DNA of 64,000 bases, taken from the NCBI GenBank assembly GCA_949987565.1, contig OX465109.1, positions 20,081,167-20,145,166 on the forward strand. The letters are read 5' to 3'. A program made the position numbers and the translations under genes. The notes beneath the pieces were generated by a model. That model made no database searches. It was not told where the DNA came from and saw only the letters and a program-made list of their open reading frames with translations. This stretch comes from Luidia sarsii. Lineage: Eukaryota; Echinodermata; Asteroidea; Paxillosida; Luidiidae. This document shows, piece by piece, positions 13,205 to 26,500 of this stretch; positions within the stretch are counted from its first letter, which is position 1; the number at the start of each line of letters is the position of its first letter.

Positions 13205-14521
13205 CTAAGTCTGCAACAAGACAGGGCTGTCCATTATGACGTCATCAGAGGCGGGCGCTCCGGTTGGCTGGTCGCGCGCCGTATTGCTGTTTGGGGGTGT
13301 GGTCTGGCCGACCACGTGGTCCGTCGCAGGCGATGGCTCGGGCGCAGCTGTGTCTGGTGGGTGGGTCTTGGCCGCTGGTGCTGCGTCCTCGTGAGAGGCG
13401 TCCGTGCCTTTCCCTACGGTGGAGGCAGGGCTGGTCTTCCGAGTGTCTCCGCCGTGTGGCTGGGAGGCTATTACTGCCTGCGCCATCGTCTCCGTCTTCT
13501 CCTCAGATACCGCCGCAGACGACGAGCTCAGTCCCGCCTCGAAGGATTCGGGCGCGGCCTTCGGTGCAGCGGCGCTGGACGCTGCCAGGGTGACCGCTGG
13601 CGTCGCCGTCGCCACGGAGACCGACGCGCCGGACGCCGGCGTCGCGTCCGCGGCGACGGGCTCCGCCTGTGACGTCATCGGCTCGGGGTTCGATGACGTC
13701 ATCACGGGGGTAGCGGAGGCAGCGGCGCGCGGCTGGGGCGGTGACGCGCGCGTCGAGTCCGGCTTCTTAGGCGCGCCGGTGGGTTGAGAGGACGCGGCGC
13801 TCCGACACTCCGACGGTCTTACCTCATCCAGGCTCGCCGCAGGCGTGTCTGCAACCGGCGGCGACGACTTGGCACCGTTCACAGTCAAACCGTCCCGGAC
13901 GAAGCCGCTCGGTTTGGTCACCACGGGCGCGGACGCCATCGTGCCTCCCGAGCCAGCATTGGGCACACTTATCGATGACGTGGACGCAGATTTGGCCGAC
14001 GTCACGATGATGATAGTCTTGCGGGTGGTTTTGGCCGGTGCGGTCTTGGCGGTGAGGGCGCTTCCGACGGACGCCTTGTGGCGCTCGCTCGTCATCCAGG
14101 CCGGTTCTGTCTTGACGTTATGCGGCGACGATTTCTGGCGGGGCGCTTGGCCGTCGGCCGCCGCACTCCTCCCCGAGGGGCCGGGCTTGTCGGGCGGGGC
14201 TGCGGTCCTCTTGGGCGCCGGCGAGGGAGCGGCTGGGGCGTCGGCCGGGGCTCGAACCTGACCAGTCTGCTGGGCCGTCTTGGCTCTGTCGTCGGCGCCC
14301 GGCGGGGGCTTGCTCGTCCCCGGGGCACTGGCGGGGTCCCTGGGCGCCGACGGTGACGGGTTCGACCGCGGCACCTTGGCCGGGACCGGCGCCGACGGTG
14401 ACGGGTTGGACCGCGGCACCTTGGCCGGCACTGACCCGCTGGAGGACTCGCTGGAGTGGCTACCCTTTCGCTTGTTGCACAGCGGTTCAAAGACTCGAAA
14501 TAAGAGGGGGAGGGGTCCATT
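13205..14521 (-). CDS. BMI1: BMI1-like coding exon 8 (end of RAWUL plus disordered tail)
   Basis: The acceptor is TATTTCCCCGTAG above 14521. The exon opens in phase 0 with [19 protein letters not shown], the end of the RAWUL domain, and continues 438 codons to TAG. The tail is low complexity (P, S, A, T, with scattered K/R and E). It contains an exact-phase 45-bp tandem duplication (14342-14431) giving two copies of [15 protein letters not shown]. The tail has no recognisable folded domain. Its reading frame is GC-rich at third positions, so long open frames also appear in the other frames; those are shadows. Confidence 0.9.
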   Translation of the reverse strand, partial: NGPLPLLFRVFEPLCNKRKGSHSSESSSGSVPAKVPRSNPSPSAPVPAKVPRSNPSPSAPRDPASAPGTSKPPPGADDRAKTAQQTGQVRAPADAPAAPSPAPKRTAAPPDKPGPSGRSAAADGQAPRQKSSPHNVKTEPAWMTSERHKASVGSALTAKTAPAKTTRKTIIIVTSAKSASTSSISVPNAGSGGTMASAPVVTKPSGFVRDGLTVNGAKSSPPVADTPAASLDEVRPSECRSAASSQPTGAPKKPDSTRASPPQPRAAASATPVMTSSNPEPMTSQAEPVAADATPASGASVSVATATPAVTLAASSAAAPKAAPESFEAGLSSSSAAVSEEKTETMAQAVIASQPHGGDTRKTSPASTVGKGTDASHEDAAPAAKTHPPDTAAPEPSPATDHVVGQTTPPNSNTARDQPTGAPASDDVIMDSPVLLQT

Positions 14522-17500
14522 CTACGGGGAAATACAAACAAATAGGGCCGCACCGTCACGAAAAGGAAAACATTTCCTCATCGCTGTCTTCACAAATTTC
14601 TCTGAGAAAAACTTTCTGTGTTTTGATACAATTATGGACATTATTGAGTGAGTGATCCATTCAATTGAATAGACTCTGCAATTCTACGAAAGAGGGCAAC
14701 TCTAGATGGAAACTGAAAACAATTAGGACGAATGGTTACACCGTGCAGCTTAAAACTTAGCTTAGAGGTATACATCTGATAGGAAACTTATCGAACACTG
14801 TGTGGTCGATAACTCTATCGATACATTGAAATAGATGGAAAGGCACTTTCTACAATGACAATCAAAACCAAGGCCATAACTTTAGAAACTGAAAACTTCA
14901 AACAATCCTGTTGACGAATTCATCAGAATGTATTCAGTACAATGCTTGTAATAATTGTTCTTTTAAGCGAGATACATATCCAATATTGCTCTATTTGTTC
15001 TTAGATATTACATGAGGATTGAGGTTTGCGTCGAGGAGAATGTAATTCAATGAGGGCTTGGCCTGCCCGACATGATAAACACTGAATGCTTTGCCCGAGG
15101 CGATGCCTGATGAAGAAAACAAATCAGGTAGCTAGGACGAGTTCGGGCACAATCCCGCCCGAGCTGCCAGAAATGTCTTCATCAGGCATCGGGCAAAGCA
15201 CTGAGCACTCAGTGTCGATCAAGTGGAGCAGGGCAAACCCTCATTGAATTGCATTTATCAAACTTTACGAACGCCGACATGATGGATTGGAGAAAAAGAA
15301 ACTTATCAATTAAGCGAACCAAGATTGACCGTGACGACAAGACTCACTCTTCTCCATGTGTAGATATAGGCTATGTCCATCAATGTATAGTCATCACGCA
15401 AGGGTTCGTCCTCGCCATTCTGATGAACTATTTCAATCTGAAAACCAGCAAGAAAACCCACAGACCGTGGTTAAAACCATAGAGCTATGTTCACACTGAT
15501 CGGTCTGTCTGATTGCACGCTCATAATAGGTTGTTCAAGCAAGCATGGCGTCTGTGACGGTACTGTATGGAGTGAATCTTGAGGGTCAATACACTTTTTG
15601 ACAAATAAGATTCCAGGACTTTTGAAGTATAGGAATTCTGTAATACAGCTCGGGCTGTGGCCGTACTGCTGCGTATTCAAGTGGGTATTCAAGTGGACTG
15701 CGGGAGGTCAATGGGTCCCGAAGTTAATCTATGCTGAGGAGCCATGGACACATTTGACGTACGGCATTTTAATTGGCCGCCTTTAGTGTCTACCCAAGCG
15801 CTGCACATAGAGCTTCAGCCTTCCGCATTGAGTCATCCGCACTGCGCAAGGTGCGTACGTTCACCTTTGTTCGTTAGTGCAAACGCATACTGTACACGAC
15901 CGGCCAACCCCGCTTTTCCGGGACGAAAAGAAATCTGTTCGTTTCGTAAAAAAAAAAAAGCTTATGAGAAGTGGAGCATTGTGCAGTGTGCCTTTTAAAT
16001 TGTTTCCACTTCTAGTGTATATTTTTTTCTGAAATAATGAAATGAAAAACTCATTTTGCGCACTTCCCACGTTTGTGAACGCCGTCTAACTTGTCTATCA
16101 TTTGTGTTGTTTACTTTCCTCTTCTGTCTTGTGGTCTGCGAGTCTTGTATTGGGTCTTTGGTTGTGGTTTCTGGCTGCAAGTCTAAATGTTCACATCTAA
16201 CCATTGGACGATGACGACAGCTGCCCATTTAAGCGCACCGCTTACCCTGTAGGCCGTCGACAAGCCAAACTTGTTCCTGATGAATTTCTTGATGTGCGTG
16301 ACGCAAACGGCCGCAGGGCATCTGAGATACCGCTTCTCTACAACCTTCACGACGACAAAGGACGAGGAATAAAAGAAGCCTTAGAAAGGCCGGTTCATAC
16401 AAACATCGTGAAGTAATCCCACAGCCTTGTGGCCGAGATGTAACAAGCCCCTGGGTATGTCCTTCAGACTAATTCATGGCAACATTGCCTCAGTGTACAA
16501 GCACTTTAATTGCTAGCTTGCACAATTCTATTCAGGTTTCCTTTCATCAGGGTCTTCCGTTTAAGAAGGATGGCGGCAGTGAGCATTCAATGAACGTCTC
16601 GCTTTCTCACAGACGATGGAAAGGAATAAGCCTACTGCTTGCCCTTCCCTTTGATCTCATCCTGGTCTGTCTACCAGCTTTCCTCCTTTGATCCCTTCCT
16701 TACTGCTTCCCTTTCCCCTTGATCCCATCCTGGTCTGTCTACCAGCTTTCCTCCTTTGATCCCTTCCCTACTGCTTCCCTTTCCCTTTGATCTCATCCTG
16801 GTCTGTCTACCAGCTTTCCTCCCTTCCCTACTGCTTCCCTTTCCCCTTGATCTCATCCTGGTCTGTCTACCAGCTTTCCTCCCTTCCCTACTGCTTCCCT
16901 TTCCCTTTGATCTCATCCTGGTCTGTCTACCAGCTTTCCTCCCTTCCCTACTGCTTCCCTTTCCCTTTGATCTCATCCTGGTCTGTCTACCAGCTTTCCT
17001 CCCTTCCCTACTGCTTCCCTTTCCCTTTGATCTCATCCTGGTCTGTCTACCAGCTTTCCTCCCTTCCCTACTGCTTCCCTTTCCCCTTGATCCCATCCTG
17101 GTCTGTCTACCAGCTTTCCTCCCTTCCCTACTGCTTGCCCTTCCCTTTGATCTCATCCTGGTCTGTCTACCAGCTTTCCTCCCTTCCCTACTGCTTGCCC
17201 TTCCCTTTGATCTCATCCTGGTCTGTCTACCAGCTTTCCTCCTGTGATCCCTTCCCTACTGCTTGCCCTTCCCTTTGATCTCAGCCTGGTCTGTCTACCA
17301 GCTTTCCTCCTGTGATCCCTTCCCTACTGCTTGCCCTTCCCTTTGATCTCAGCCTGGTCTGTCTACCAGCTTTCCTCCTGTGATCCCTTCCCTACTGCTT
17401 CTCTTTCCCCTTGATCCCATCCTGGTCTGTCTACCAGCTTTCCTCCCTTCCCTACTGCTTGCCCTTCCCTTTGATCTCATCCTGGTCTGTCTACCAGCTT

Positions 17501-20500
17501 TCCTCCTTTGATCCCTTCCCTACTGCTTCCCTTTCCCCTTGATCCCACCCTGGTCTGTCTACCAGCTTTCCTCCCTTCAATACTGCTTGCCCTAATTCCC
17601 TTTGATCTCATCCTGGTCTGTCTACCAGCTTTCCTCCTTTGATCCCTTCCCTACTGCTTGCCCTACCCTTTCATCTCACCCTGGTCTGTCTACCAGTTTT
17701 CCTCCTTTGATCCCTTCCCTACTGCTTGCCATTCCCTTTGATCTCATATTGGTCTGTCTACCAGCTTTCCTCCTTTGATCCCTTCCTTACTGCTTGCCCT
17801 TCCCTGTTATCTCATCTTGGTCTGTCTACCAGCTTTCCTCCCTTGATCCTTTCCCTACTGCTTGCCCTTCCCTTTGATCTCATCCTGGTCTGTCAACCAG
17901 CTTTCCTCCTTTGATCCTTTCCCTACTGCTTGCCCTTCCCTTTGATCTCATCCTGGTCTGTCAACCAGCTTTCCTCCTTTGAGCCCTTCCTTACTGCTTG
18001 CCCTTCCCTCTGATCTCATCCTGGTCTGTCTACCAGCTTTCCTCCTTTGATCCCTACCTTACTGCTTGCCCTTCTCTTTGATCTCATCTTGGTCTGTCTA
18101 CCAGCTTTCCTCCTTTGATCCCTTCCTTACTGCTTGCCCTTCTCTTTGATCTCATCTTGGTCTGTCTACCAGCTCTCCTCCTTTGATCCCTTCCCTACTG
18201 CTTGCCCTTCCCTTTGATCTCATCCTGGTCTGTCAACCAGCTCTCCTCCTTTGATCCCTTCCTTACTGCTTGCCCTTCCCTTTGATCTCATCTTGGTCTG
18301 TCTACCAGCTTTCCAGCTACCAAGCTACCAATTTTGCCACTTAGCCTTTGAGAAAAGTCCTGCTAGGGTCGAAACGTCAGGCCCTCTATCTTTTGAGATT
18401 GATGAAATGCATGTCATTTTAGTTCGTGAGAAGTTTGCAACAGTTTTGTTATTTACTTCAATTTCAAATGTTGCATTGAGAAACGCCCTGCAAGGATCGT
18501 CCACGTCAGTCAATTAAAATTTGAAATGTGTACAATTTTGGTCGTTTACATCGGTTGGCAATTCATGATTGCTACTCACGTCACGTGGTACTCCATTAGT
18601 GTTGCCATGGGGCATCTTGTTACCATGGCCACCGCCGTTGGGCGTGGCCTTGTCGTTCTTCCTGGACTGAGGGAAGTAGTAATCGAGAGACAAGCTGATG
18701 TGCTCGTCGTCCGTGTAGATGACGAGCGAGTCTTCACAAACCTCGCCTCGTTCCTCCCTGGCATTGGGGGACTGCATACTGGTGCCTGCCATAGAGACAG
18801 TGACAAGGAACATAGATTCCAATAGAGTAATCGTCCATGACATGAACATGGACCTTCACATACTAATATAGACAGGTGCATCTGCCTGTCACTTGTCCCT
18901 GTTGGATCGGGTGCATAGGCGGGTTATTATAAACATTGTCGGCAAGGAGTTTGGGTCGTCATTGCCAGCCCTAGCCCGTCGTAGGACGGTGGCCACACTG
19001 AGTTTCCTCTACTGATATTTCCATGGAAGGTGTTCCTCGGCTCTTGCTGACCTGGTCCCCCCAGTCAGGACATTGAAGCGAGCAACCAGGCTGTTTGCCT
19101 CCTCTCACCCACACACTCTATCTGTCCCAAGGTGTAGAACAGAGAGGTATCGGAACAGCTTCTTCCCTCGTTCAGCCTCTCTCTGGAATTCCCTTCCTGG
19201 TTCTTGCTTCCCCCCTGCCTATGATCTTGCCCTTTTTAAAAAGGATTGTTAATTCCTATCTCCAGCCTTCCTAAGTCCCTCTCAATCTCCTTCTTTCCTT
19301 AGCCCTCAACCTTGAGTGGCTTTTCAGCCTTGTTTTGGGCGAATTTGCATAAAAAAGGTCAGTGAAATGGACATCGGCAATGATGTGCACACGGACATTG
19401 ACATTGAAGATGACATATCAATGGACACAAGAATGAACATTGACATTGAATGGACATGGATATAAGTATGAATATTGACACATATTCCCATAGACAATTT
19501 CGATTAAAAGGGCGATTGGATCAAGGTGCACTTTGGGCGTTTCTTGGAAAAAAGAAGAAAGAAACTTACTCGCTTGTGGGTGTTTGGCGTAAAACTCCCT
19601 CCTCCTCTTCATTTCGTCTGTAATGAGAACAAACATCTATTAGTCGGGCCAAGGAATGCAAAACTCAAGGCAAGCATGAAACCTTCATCAGAGGGATGTG
19701 AACCTTAGACCTCAGGACCGCGGTCGGTGTAGCAATGCTGTACTCTCTCACATACCCACCTAGTCCTTGAAGAAATCCAAGCATATAATGATCAACATTG
19801 GCCAAAATATCAAGCTCACTATTTACTTATCGATCTGTGACCAACTGTTGGATTTGGTCGGTCAAAATCACCTCCAAACTCCTAACATTTTTGCAAAAAC
19901 TCGGACAAAGTGTGGTGGGCAAACGATTGAATGTCCGAGACCTTTCTGCTTAATGGCCTTACTGAGTTCAAGATCACACGGCAGCACATCGGAGGGTTTG
20001 TTCAACTTATCATCCGTCTTTCCTCTTTTCTGGTAGCGTTTCTTAGTCACTCGGTAGACACATCGTTCAAAGACAGAAATCCGCTGTATCTTTCTGTGAA
20101 CATGAGATCTTCGATGAACTTCTAGTTTGGTTACACTAGGATATCAAGAATCTAGTGAACTCATCGGGGCTGCTCACCTTTGAAGAGGTTAGGAACCAAT
20201 TTGTAGACAAGATTCTGCAGAGTTTTGTCCGACCTAGAAAGCAACAGATATCAAAAGATAGGGACATCAAGGGAGAATAGGATTTAGGAAGATGGGTTAC
20301 TAGGGCAGTTTAGGATTATAGGCTCGGGCTTATGTAGGCTTCGGTCGTATTTCTCTTACCCGTTATAAGGTCACAGGCATCTAGAAACAAGCGTTTGGAA
20401 CCAGTTTCTTGGTGAATACTCTGTACTCAACAAGCCAACAAATCTACACATTCGGTGATAACACACGACCCATCCTTGCTTTTATTTTTTTGTCAGACGG

Positions 20501-23500
20501 AGACGAAGCCTGAGCCCGAGCCTGATCCATGGATTCGTAAAGGGCCTAAGAATTGAAAACAATATTTTCAATCTCCGATGACATATCATTTTGTTCATGC
20601 ACTCTTATCCACTAAAAAAAAAGAATGTATAGTGACCACAATAATGACCCAATGGACCTTTCCCATGAAATATGCAAATTAGACCTAGCGCATGCGCCTA
20701 ACTAAATTGGTTGGCAAGCGGGCTGCCAACCAATCATAGCTTTCCACGGGCGTGCGCGCGTTCCTTCTCACTAACAGTTTGGCGTGCGGTCATTGGCTGT
20801 TCAGCGTCTCCTACGCGCGTATTTCGAAACCTGCACGCAACGCGCATTCGTTGGCCACCAATTTAGTAAAGCGCATGCGCCAGCTCTTATTTGCATATTT
20901 TCATGGAAAAGGTCCATTTACCGCTGCATCCTTCCGCTAACGCGCGCGTGGTATGCGTCCAAAATAGGTGGGTTTCCTCTCACCCGATTGGACCAAAGTT
21001 GACAGCGCGTTCCCAGATGACGCGTGCGTGAGCGTGGTGACGCAGTCAATGCTGCATACAGCTCTTTCTGGGTTGCAACGTGAACTAGTTTTCTCAGCTG
21101 CTGAGTGTGACCCTTATGGGGTGACACTGGCTGAAGCTATAGGCTGTAGGCTACTCACCTGATGTTGAGGAGAGGTCGCGTTTTGTGCACCACTGTGTCG
21201 CATATCGGGCACTGCCTACTCTGACGTAAATAGGCAACGATGCAGGCCCTGCAGTCTGAGGTACACAAATCCGACATAAACAGAAATCACAATACAGTCG
21301 AACGTGACACGTCATATTATAAGAAATCTCTTGCGTCGATGACTGCTAGTGGTAGGAGGCTCAGTCACGTGGAGGAGGTTTGTAAGACACAAGTCGAAAA
21401 CAAGACCTCTCTCAGGAGACCATGACACAACGCGTCACAAGTGTGTGCATCTATACAATGCTACAAGTCTTCCTATAGTGACATCTAAAGGTAGACAGTC
21501 CTGGCTCTATATAATGTCACATGCTACCTATTGGTCATTTTTACCTCCATCCTAAAGAGGTTTTTCACACGACGTCACATGACCGCCAAAGGCTAATTAG
21601 CATGTGCACAGGAGCGTTCAAATACGCGGACGCGCATGCAAATATCCAATCTGAGTATTTCCATTGGACATTTGATGAATCGGATGACCGTACACAAACG
21701 TCAGTTTGTAGTAATATCGTTTCCTATTTGATCACGATATGAATATGGCGCCCACGCACGGGTAATTGAAGGTCATGATTTAGACTGCAGGTTGAATCCA
21801 GCTGTTGCCCCTGTGACCGTGGGCACGGCGACACACAGACAGGTGCATCCTCCTCGACCCACAGACCACAGCACAACCCGTGCCATCTCGGCAAGCATGG
21901 GCCCCGTTATCCGCTGGCATATCCATCCCACGCGTTCGGGTGTCGTACAAGCCGACCAAAGATGAGACATTCTGAATGCACGATTCCTGTAAGTGTAAGG
22001 GCTATGTTTAGAGCCTCCTGTTCATGGGGAAAACGAGAAAGGAGTCGTCGGATCATCGGTTGATGGGAGGGGGGGGGCTAGAATTCACTGATCATTTCTT
22101 CGGTGTTTTCACTGACTGCCGACTCAATCCACGCTTCAGAAGAAAAGAAGGTATTAAAAAAAAGCTTCGAAAGATGAAAAATGGCTACGAAAACTTTGAC
22201 TGGACTGAAATTTGAACCCGAGAAAATTATTCAACCACCACATGGTGATTGGATTTTTTCATTGGCCAAAGAAAATGGCCAAGAACAGTTTGACTGAACG
22301 CAACAAAGAATCGTCATTAATTAACCCTAACCGAACCCCCTAGGCTCTTTCACTATATAGGAAGCATACCTAACCCAGCAAAATCCAACATTTGGGCAGA
22401 AATTAGGAACCCATTGGTACCCAACCTCACAGAATACAACAGTCTGCACGTGTTGGATTTTGTTAGGTTGGGTATAGATGCATTGTTGCATGAGTAGCAT
22501 GACTACAGGGGGTTTGTCCCCAACCCAACAAAATGCCACAATGTGTCTGCTGTGGAATGTTCTGGTCAGGTGCAGTGCACTACACTGCTTTCGTGGGTGA
22601 GATTAGTCTACCCACGAGCTCTTGGTCATTTTCTGGTCAGGTGTTGGAGTGTGTGGGAGTGTACTGACACTGCTTTCGTGGTTGAGTTTACCCACAAGCT
22701 CTTGGTCATTTTCTGGTCAGGTGTCGGAGTGTGTGGGAGTGGTACCTAATCCAACAAACTGCAACAGTGTCTCCCTGGGCCATCGGTACCTAATCCAACA
22801 AACTCCAACAAAATTCAGCAGCAGTATGCTATTCTAGGGGTACCTAATCCAACAAATTCCAACAAAATCTGGTGTTGGATTTTGTGAGGTTGAAGAACGA
22901 AGCAACTTGAAGGCAACCGACAACACTGTTTTGTACATTTTGTGACGTACTGTAGGGGCCAATACATAATTATAATTGTGTAGAAATATCTGATTGAGAA
23001 AGCTATATTGTTGATAGTGTTCACCCCGGACTTTTAAAGACTATTGTTCGCCGTTCCCAAAATTTACTTCATAAATGGAAGTGGTCGTCACTAAGATTGC
23101 AAACATTACATGGCCCTCACAAATCAATCCATTCTCATGACCTTCTTGTCATTCATGCATTTGTGTCTTGAATTTCAACAGAGTGCCCTGTAGAATCTTT
23201 CCCCCAATAGCGGCAATGCAGCTCCAAGTAGCAAGAACGGCCTTTCTCTTAAAACTTTTACAACTATGACCCTGAAAACAAACGTCCCCATTTCAAAACA
23301 GACCTGACATCAAGACTTGATATAATTATCAACAGTCGAAGCTCAACACGAGACGTTGATAATATGATCTGAGATTGAGTCGGCCTCATTTTCTTCACCT
23401 GGCATTTCCATCACGGTCGTGGGAGGACGACGAAATCGGGCCCGGTTAAGTTTTGGAGTTTTGTACAATTTGAGTCACTTAACCTAGTCATTGTTGTACT

Positions 23501-26500
23501 ACCGCACAGTTAATTAGCATGTCATGTTAATCAGCATTTCAATGTAAGTTACCCACGTAATACGATTAATTGTCGTCGATTATTGTCCCTGAAGCACCGT
23601 TCATTCCTCTAACTATACAAAACCGGATTATAGGTCTATTCTAATTTGAGCCCAGAAATACAATGCTATCACTCCGCTGTCACCCGCCATCACTCGGAAT
23701 ACATAATTAAATTTATTGCGTTGCCATGACATTATCATAATAGGCCTACGTATAGAATATTCAGTGATCTACACAAATACACAAAATAAGCTCTTCTGCA
23801 ATTCTTGTTAAAACTTAAATCGTCTGATATCGTCCTTCGTGGAAAAAAACACCAGAGGGTAGGTCGATATATATTTATCGATGGAAAATAGTGGTTGGAT
23901 TTCCCAGAATCCACGCTGTGCTTGTATGACGCAGGCTTCGTAAATGTATTGCAGTGACAACACATTCAGCAAGCAACCTACATCATAATGGTAAGGTATC
24001 GCGTGAGGTACGTGTAGAACACGGTGCACAGTGCAGGCGTTTTGCCTTCCCTTCACAACCCCGACGCTTAGCCGTTTAAAAATTAGCTATGCTATCTGCT
24101 GTGCGGGGTTTATGTGGGGGAATTAATGAACGCGTCCCAGCACATTTTGTTCAACTCTTCTGTAACATTCAACCAGCTCCCCTATCTACCATTCAGTTCT
24201 AAACGCGTGTTCGCATCCACACGACTTAATTGTGTCCGATCCGGGTCAACTCAAGCGACTCGTTTGATCCGGGTCAATTCACATGATTCATGTTGCAGCA
24301 GTACTAATACATTCATATGACTAGAATGGGATCATCACGGTTTGATCATCAGTTCTATTCACACGCAGTGAATAGCTGACACTTATAAAGTCGAAAGCGC
24401 GTGCACTGGAAGCAAGGTGGGTTCGCGCATGCGCGGCGTTATCCTCCATAGCAACGCGTCCGCATAGTAAGGCGCGTCCGCCCATGCGCATTTCGTCATT
24501 CCCCCCCAACGGTTTCAAACAAAATCACGTGGTAAGCCTTCATCCAACCCCAATGTGTTCTGCCCTTATCATGTAGTGGCTAATTAAGCTGAGGAAAACT
24601 ACATCGCAGACGATTGACATTACATCCGGGTCCTTGTGCGCCCTCCCACGTGAAGTCCCACGCCCACTTGGGACGGGAGGCGAATAAGCCAATTAACTGT
24701 CGTGCTGTCAACATGTGACTGGGCTGTCGGCACGTGATAGGCCTATATTTGTCTGATTGAGTAAAGGTAATCTTATGATTTTTCCTCTCCATCGGCATTG
24801 ATTGAATTTCTCATTACATAGACCTTGCCTCTCGAGTTCTGATTAAGCAATTATTCGTTATAAGCAATTATTCGTTATAAATCATTCATCCTTTCAGGTT
24901 GCAATATAACAGTAGGACATTCTATTCCAAGAACAAAATACAATATCAAACAAGATGATCGATGACGTCTGGATGTGCATATGGTGCCATAAACCCAACC
25001 ATGCCGATCCAAAGCGAATTCGTTCACAATCAACGGCCACGAAATCTGATTAGTAAAAATTGTATTTGCGATCTGATCACAAACTCGAGCTGAGATTTTA
25101 CTTAAAATTTTAAAATCTATTTTTTTTAAAGCAAAATCGCCTAAAACAAGGCTGAAAAGCCACTCAAGGTTAAGGGCTAAGGAAAGAAGGAGATTGAGAG
25201 GGACTTAGGAAGGCTGGAGATAGGAATTAACAATCCTTTTTAAAAAGGGCAAGATCATAGGCAGGGGGGAAACAAGAACTAGGAAGGGAATTCCAGAGAG
25301 AGGCAGAACGAGGGAAGAAGCTGTTCCGATACCTCTCCGTTCTACACCTTGGGATAGATAGAGTGTGTGGGTGAGAGGAGGCAAACAGCATGGTTGCTCG
25401 CTGAAATGTCCTGACTGGGGGACCAGGGGTGGATTTCACAAAGCCTTACGATGCATCATAACTCAACTTACGATGGATAACCCATCGTAAGTTGTGATAG
25501 GCCGTATGGTTTCTGTACATTGCTCATCGTCTTGCGATTGATCGTAAGTTGCGATGGGTTTGGTGGAATCGACCCCAGGTCGGCAAGAGCAGAGGAACAC
25601 CTTGCATGGAAATATCGAGAGAGGAGACTCGGGTGGCCACCGTCTTACGACGGGCTAGGGGTGGCAATGACGACCCAAGCTCCTTCCCTGCTTTCTATTA
25701 GTGCAGATGTCTTAACCACTTGACCACTGAGCCTAGTTGCTCACTTAAATGTCCTCATTTTGATAAATGGCATGCTGACAAAGAAAACTTGGACTGCACC
25801 AGGTCTTGTATCCGAGACAGGTTCCCTGTGTTTGTGTTTACTTTGGTTGTTTGTTTGATTTCGATATGTACCAGTTGAGTAACTTAAAAAAAAAAAAAAA
25901 TTAAAGGCCTAAACAATTTCCCGATTGTCTCTTTTTTATTCTTATTACAATTGAACCCTACATTAAAACTGTCTGTCCCTAAGCCTGGAAGAAATGTCAG
26001 GAAGTTTATAGCATTTCGATTTCATCAAATTTTCATCTGCCTTTGAGGAAGGTCCTGCTCCGATCCAAACATCACTTCATGTAGAATGTCTAATGCGAAT
26101 GTCCTAAGAATATTCACGTCGTAATTCTGAAACCTTTCACTTCAAAGGAAATGGAATGATTTCATTTTCAACATTTTGATTCTATTTCAACAGTTTTATT
26201 TCTTCACAAAAAGCGTTGGGCGAAAATGCGTCGGTAGAAATGATAGTCTTATTTTATTAAAACAAATACTAAGTAGGTTTGCGGTGACACCATCATGCAC
26301 ATCATCTCGTAAGAGAAGGAGTGCGGCTCTGAAAAGCGCCGGTAACTCAACGTTTCGGGTACTGAGTACTCTGCCGATTGTCAGGATTCCAACCACTATA
26401 TAATCGGTGTTTATATATAAGAGCATTGGATGGCATTTTCTGTAAACAAACATTGAAGGCGTGGGGTTTCTTTTGACCGATATAACCCAAGAGGTAGGAC

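Larger units (their letters stand above)
16345..18579 (-). other. BMI1-like intron between coding exons 5 and 6
   Basis: This 2.2-kb intron is almost filled by a minisatellite (16631-18315) and a GATCGAAACGTC-family copy (18341-18470). Confidence 0.85.

Noticed and set aside
14092..14559. 155-codon minus-strand frame starting MDPSPSYFE
   Set aside because: It overlaps the true BMI1-like exon 8 in another frame. Only the frame beginning [10 protein letters not shown] joins exon 7 in phase and continues the RAWUL domain.
16671..17278. Open frames of 163-181 codons on both strands with 20-residue repeats
   Set aside because: They result from a 60-bp minisatellite unit divisible by three. They are open in several frames and lie inside a Polycomb gene intron.
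18514..18849. 111-codon frame that looks like a secreted protein with a signal peptide
   Set aside because: The hydrophobic start is the polypyrimidine tract and acceptor of BMI1-like coding exon 5. The real exon is 18580-18785.
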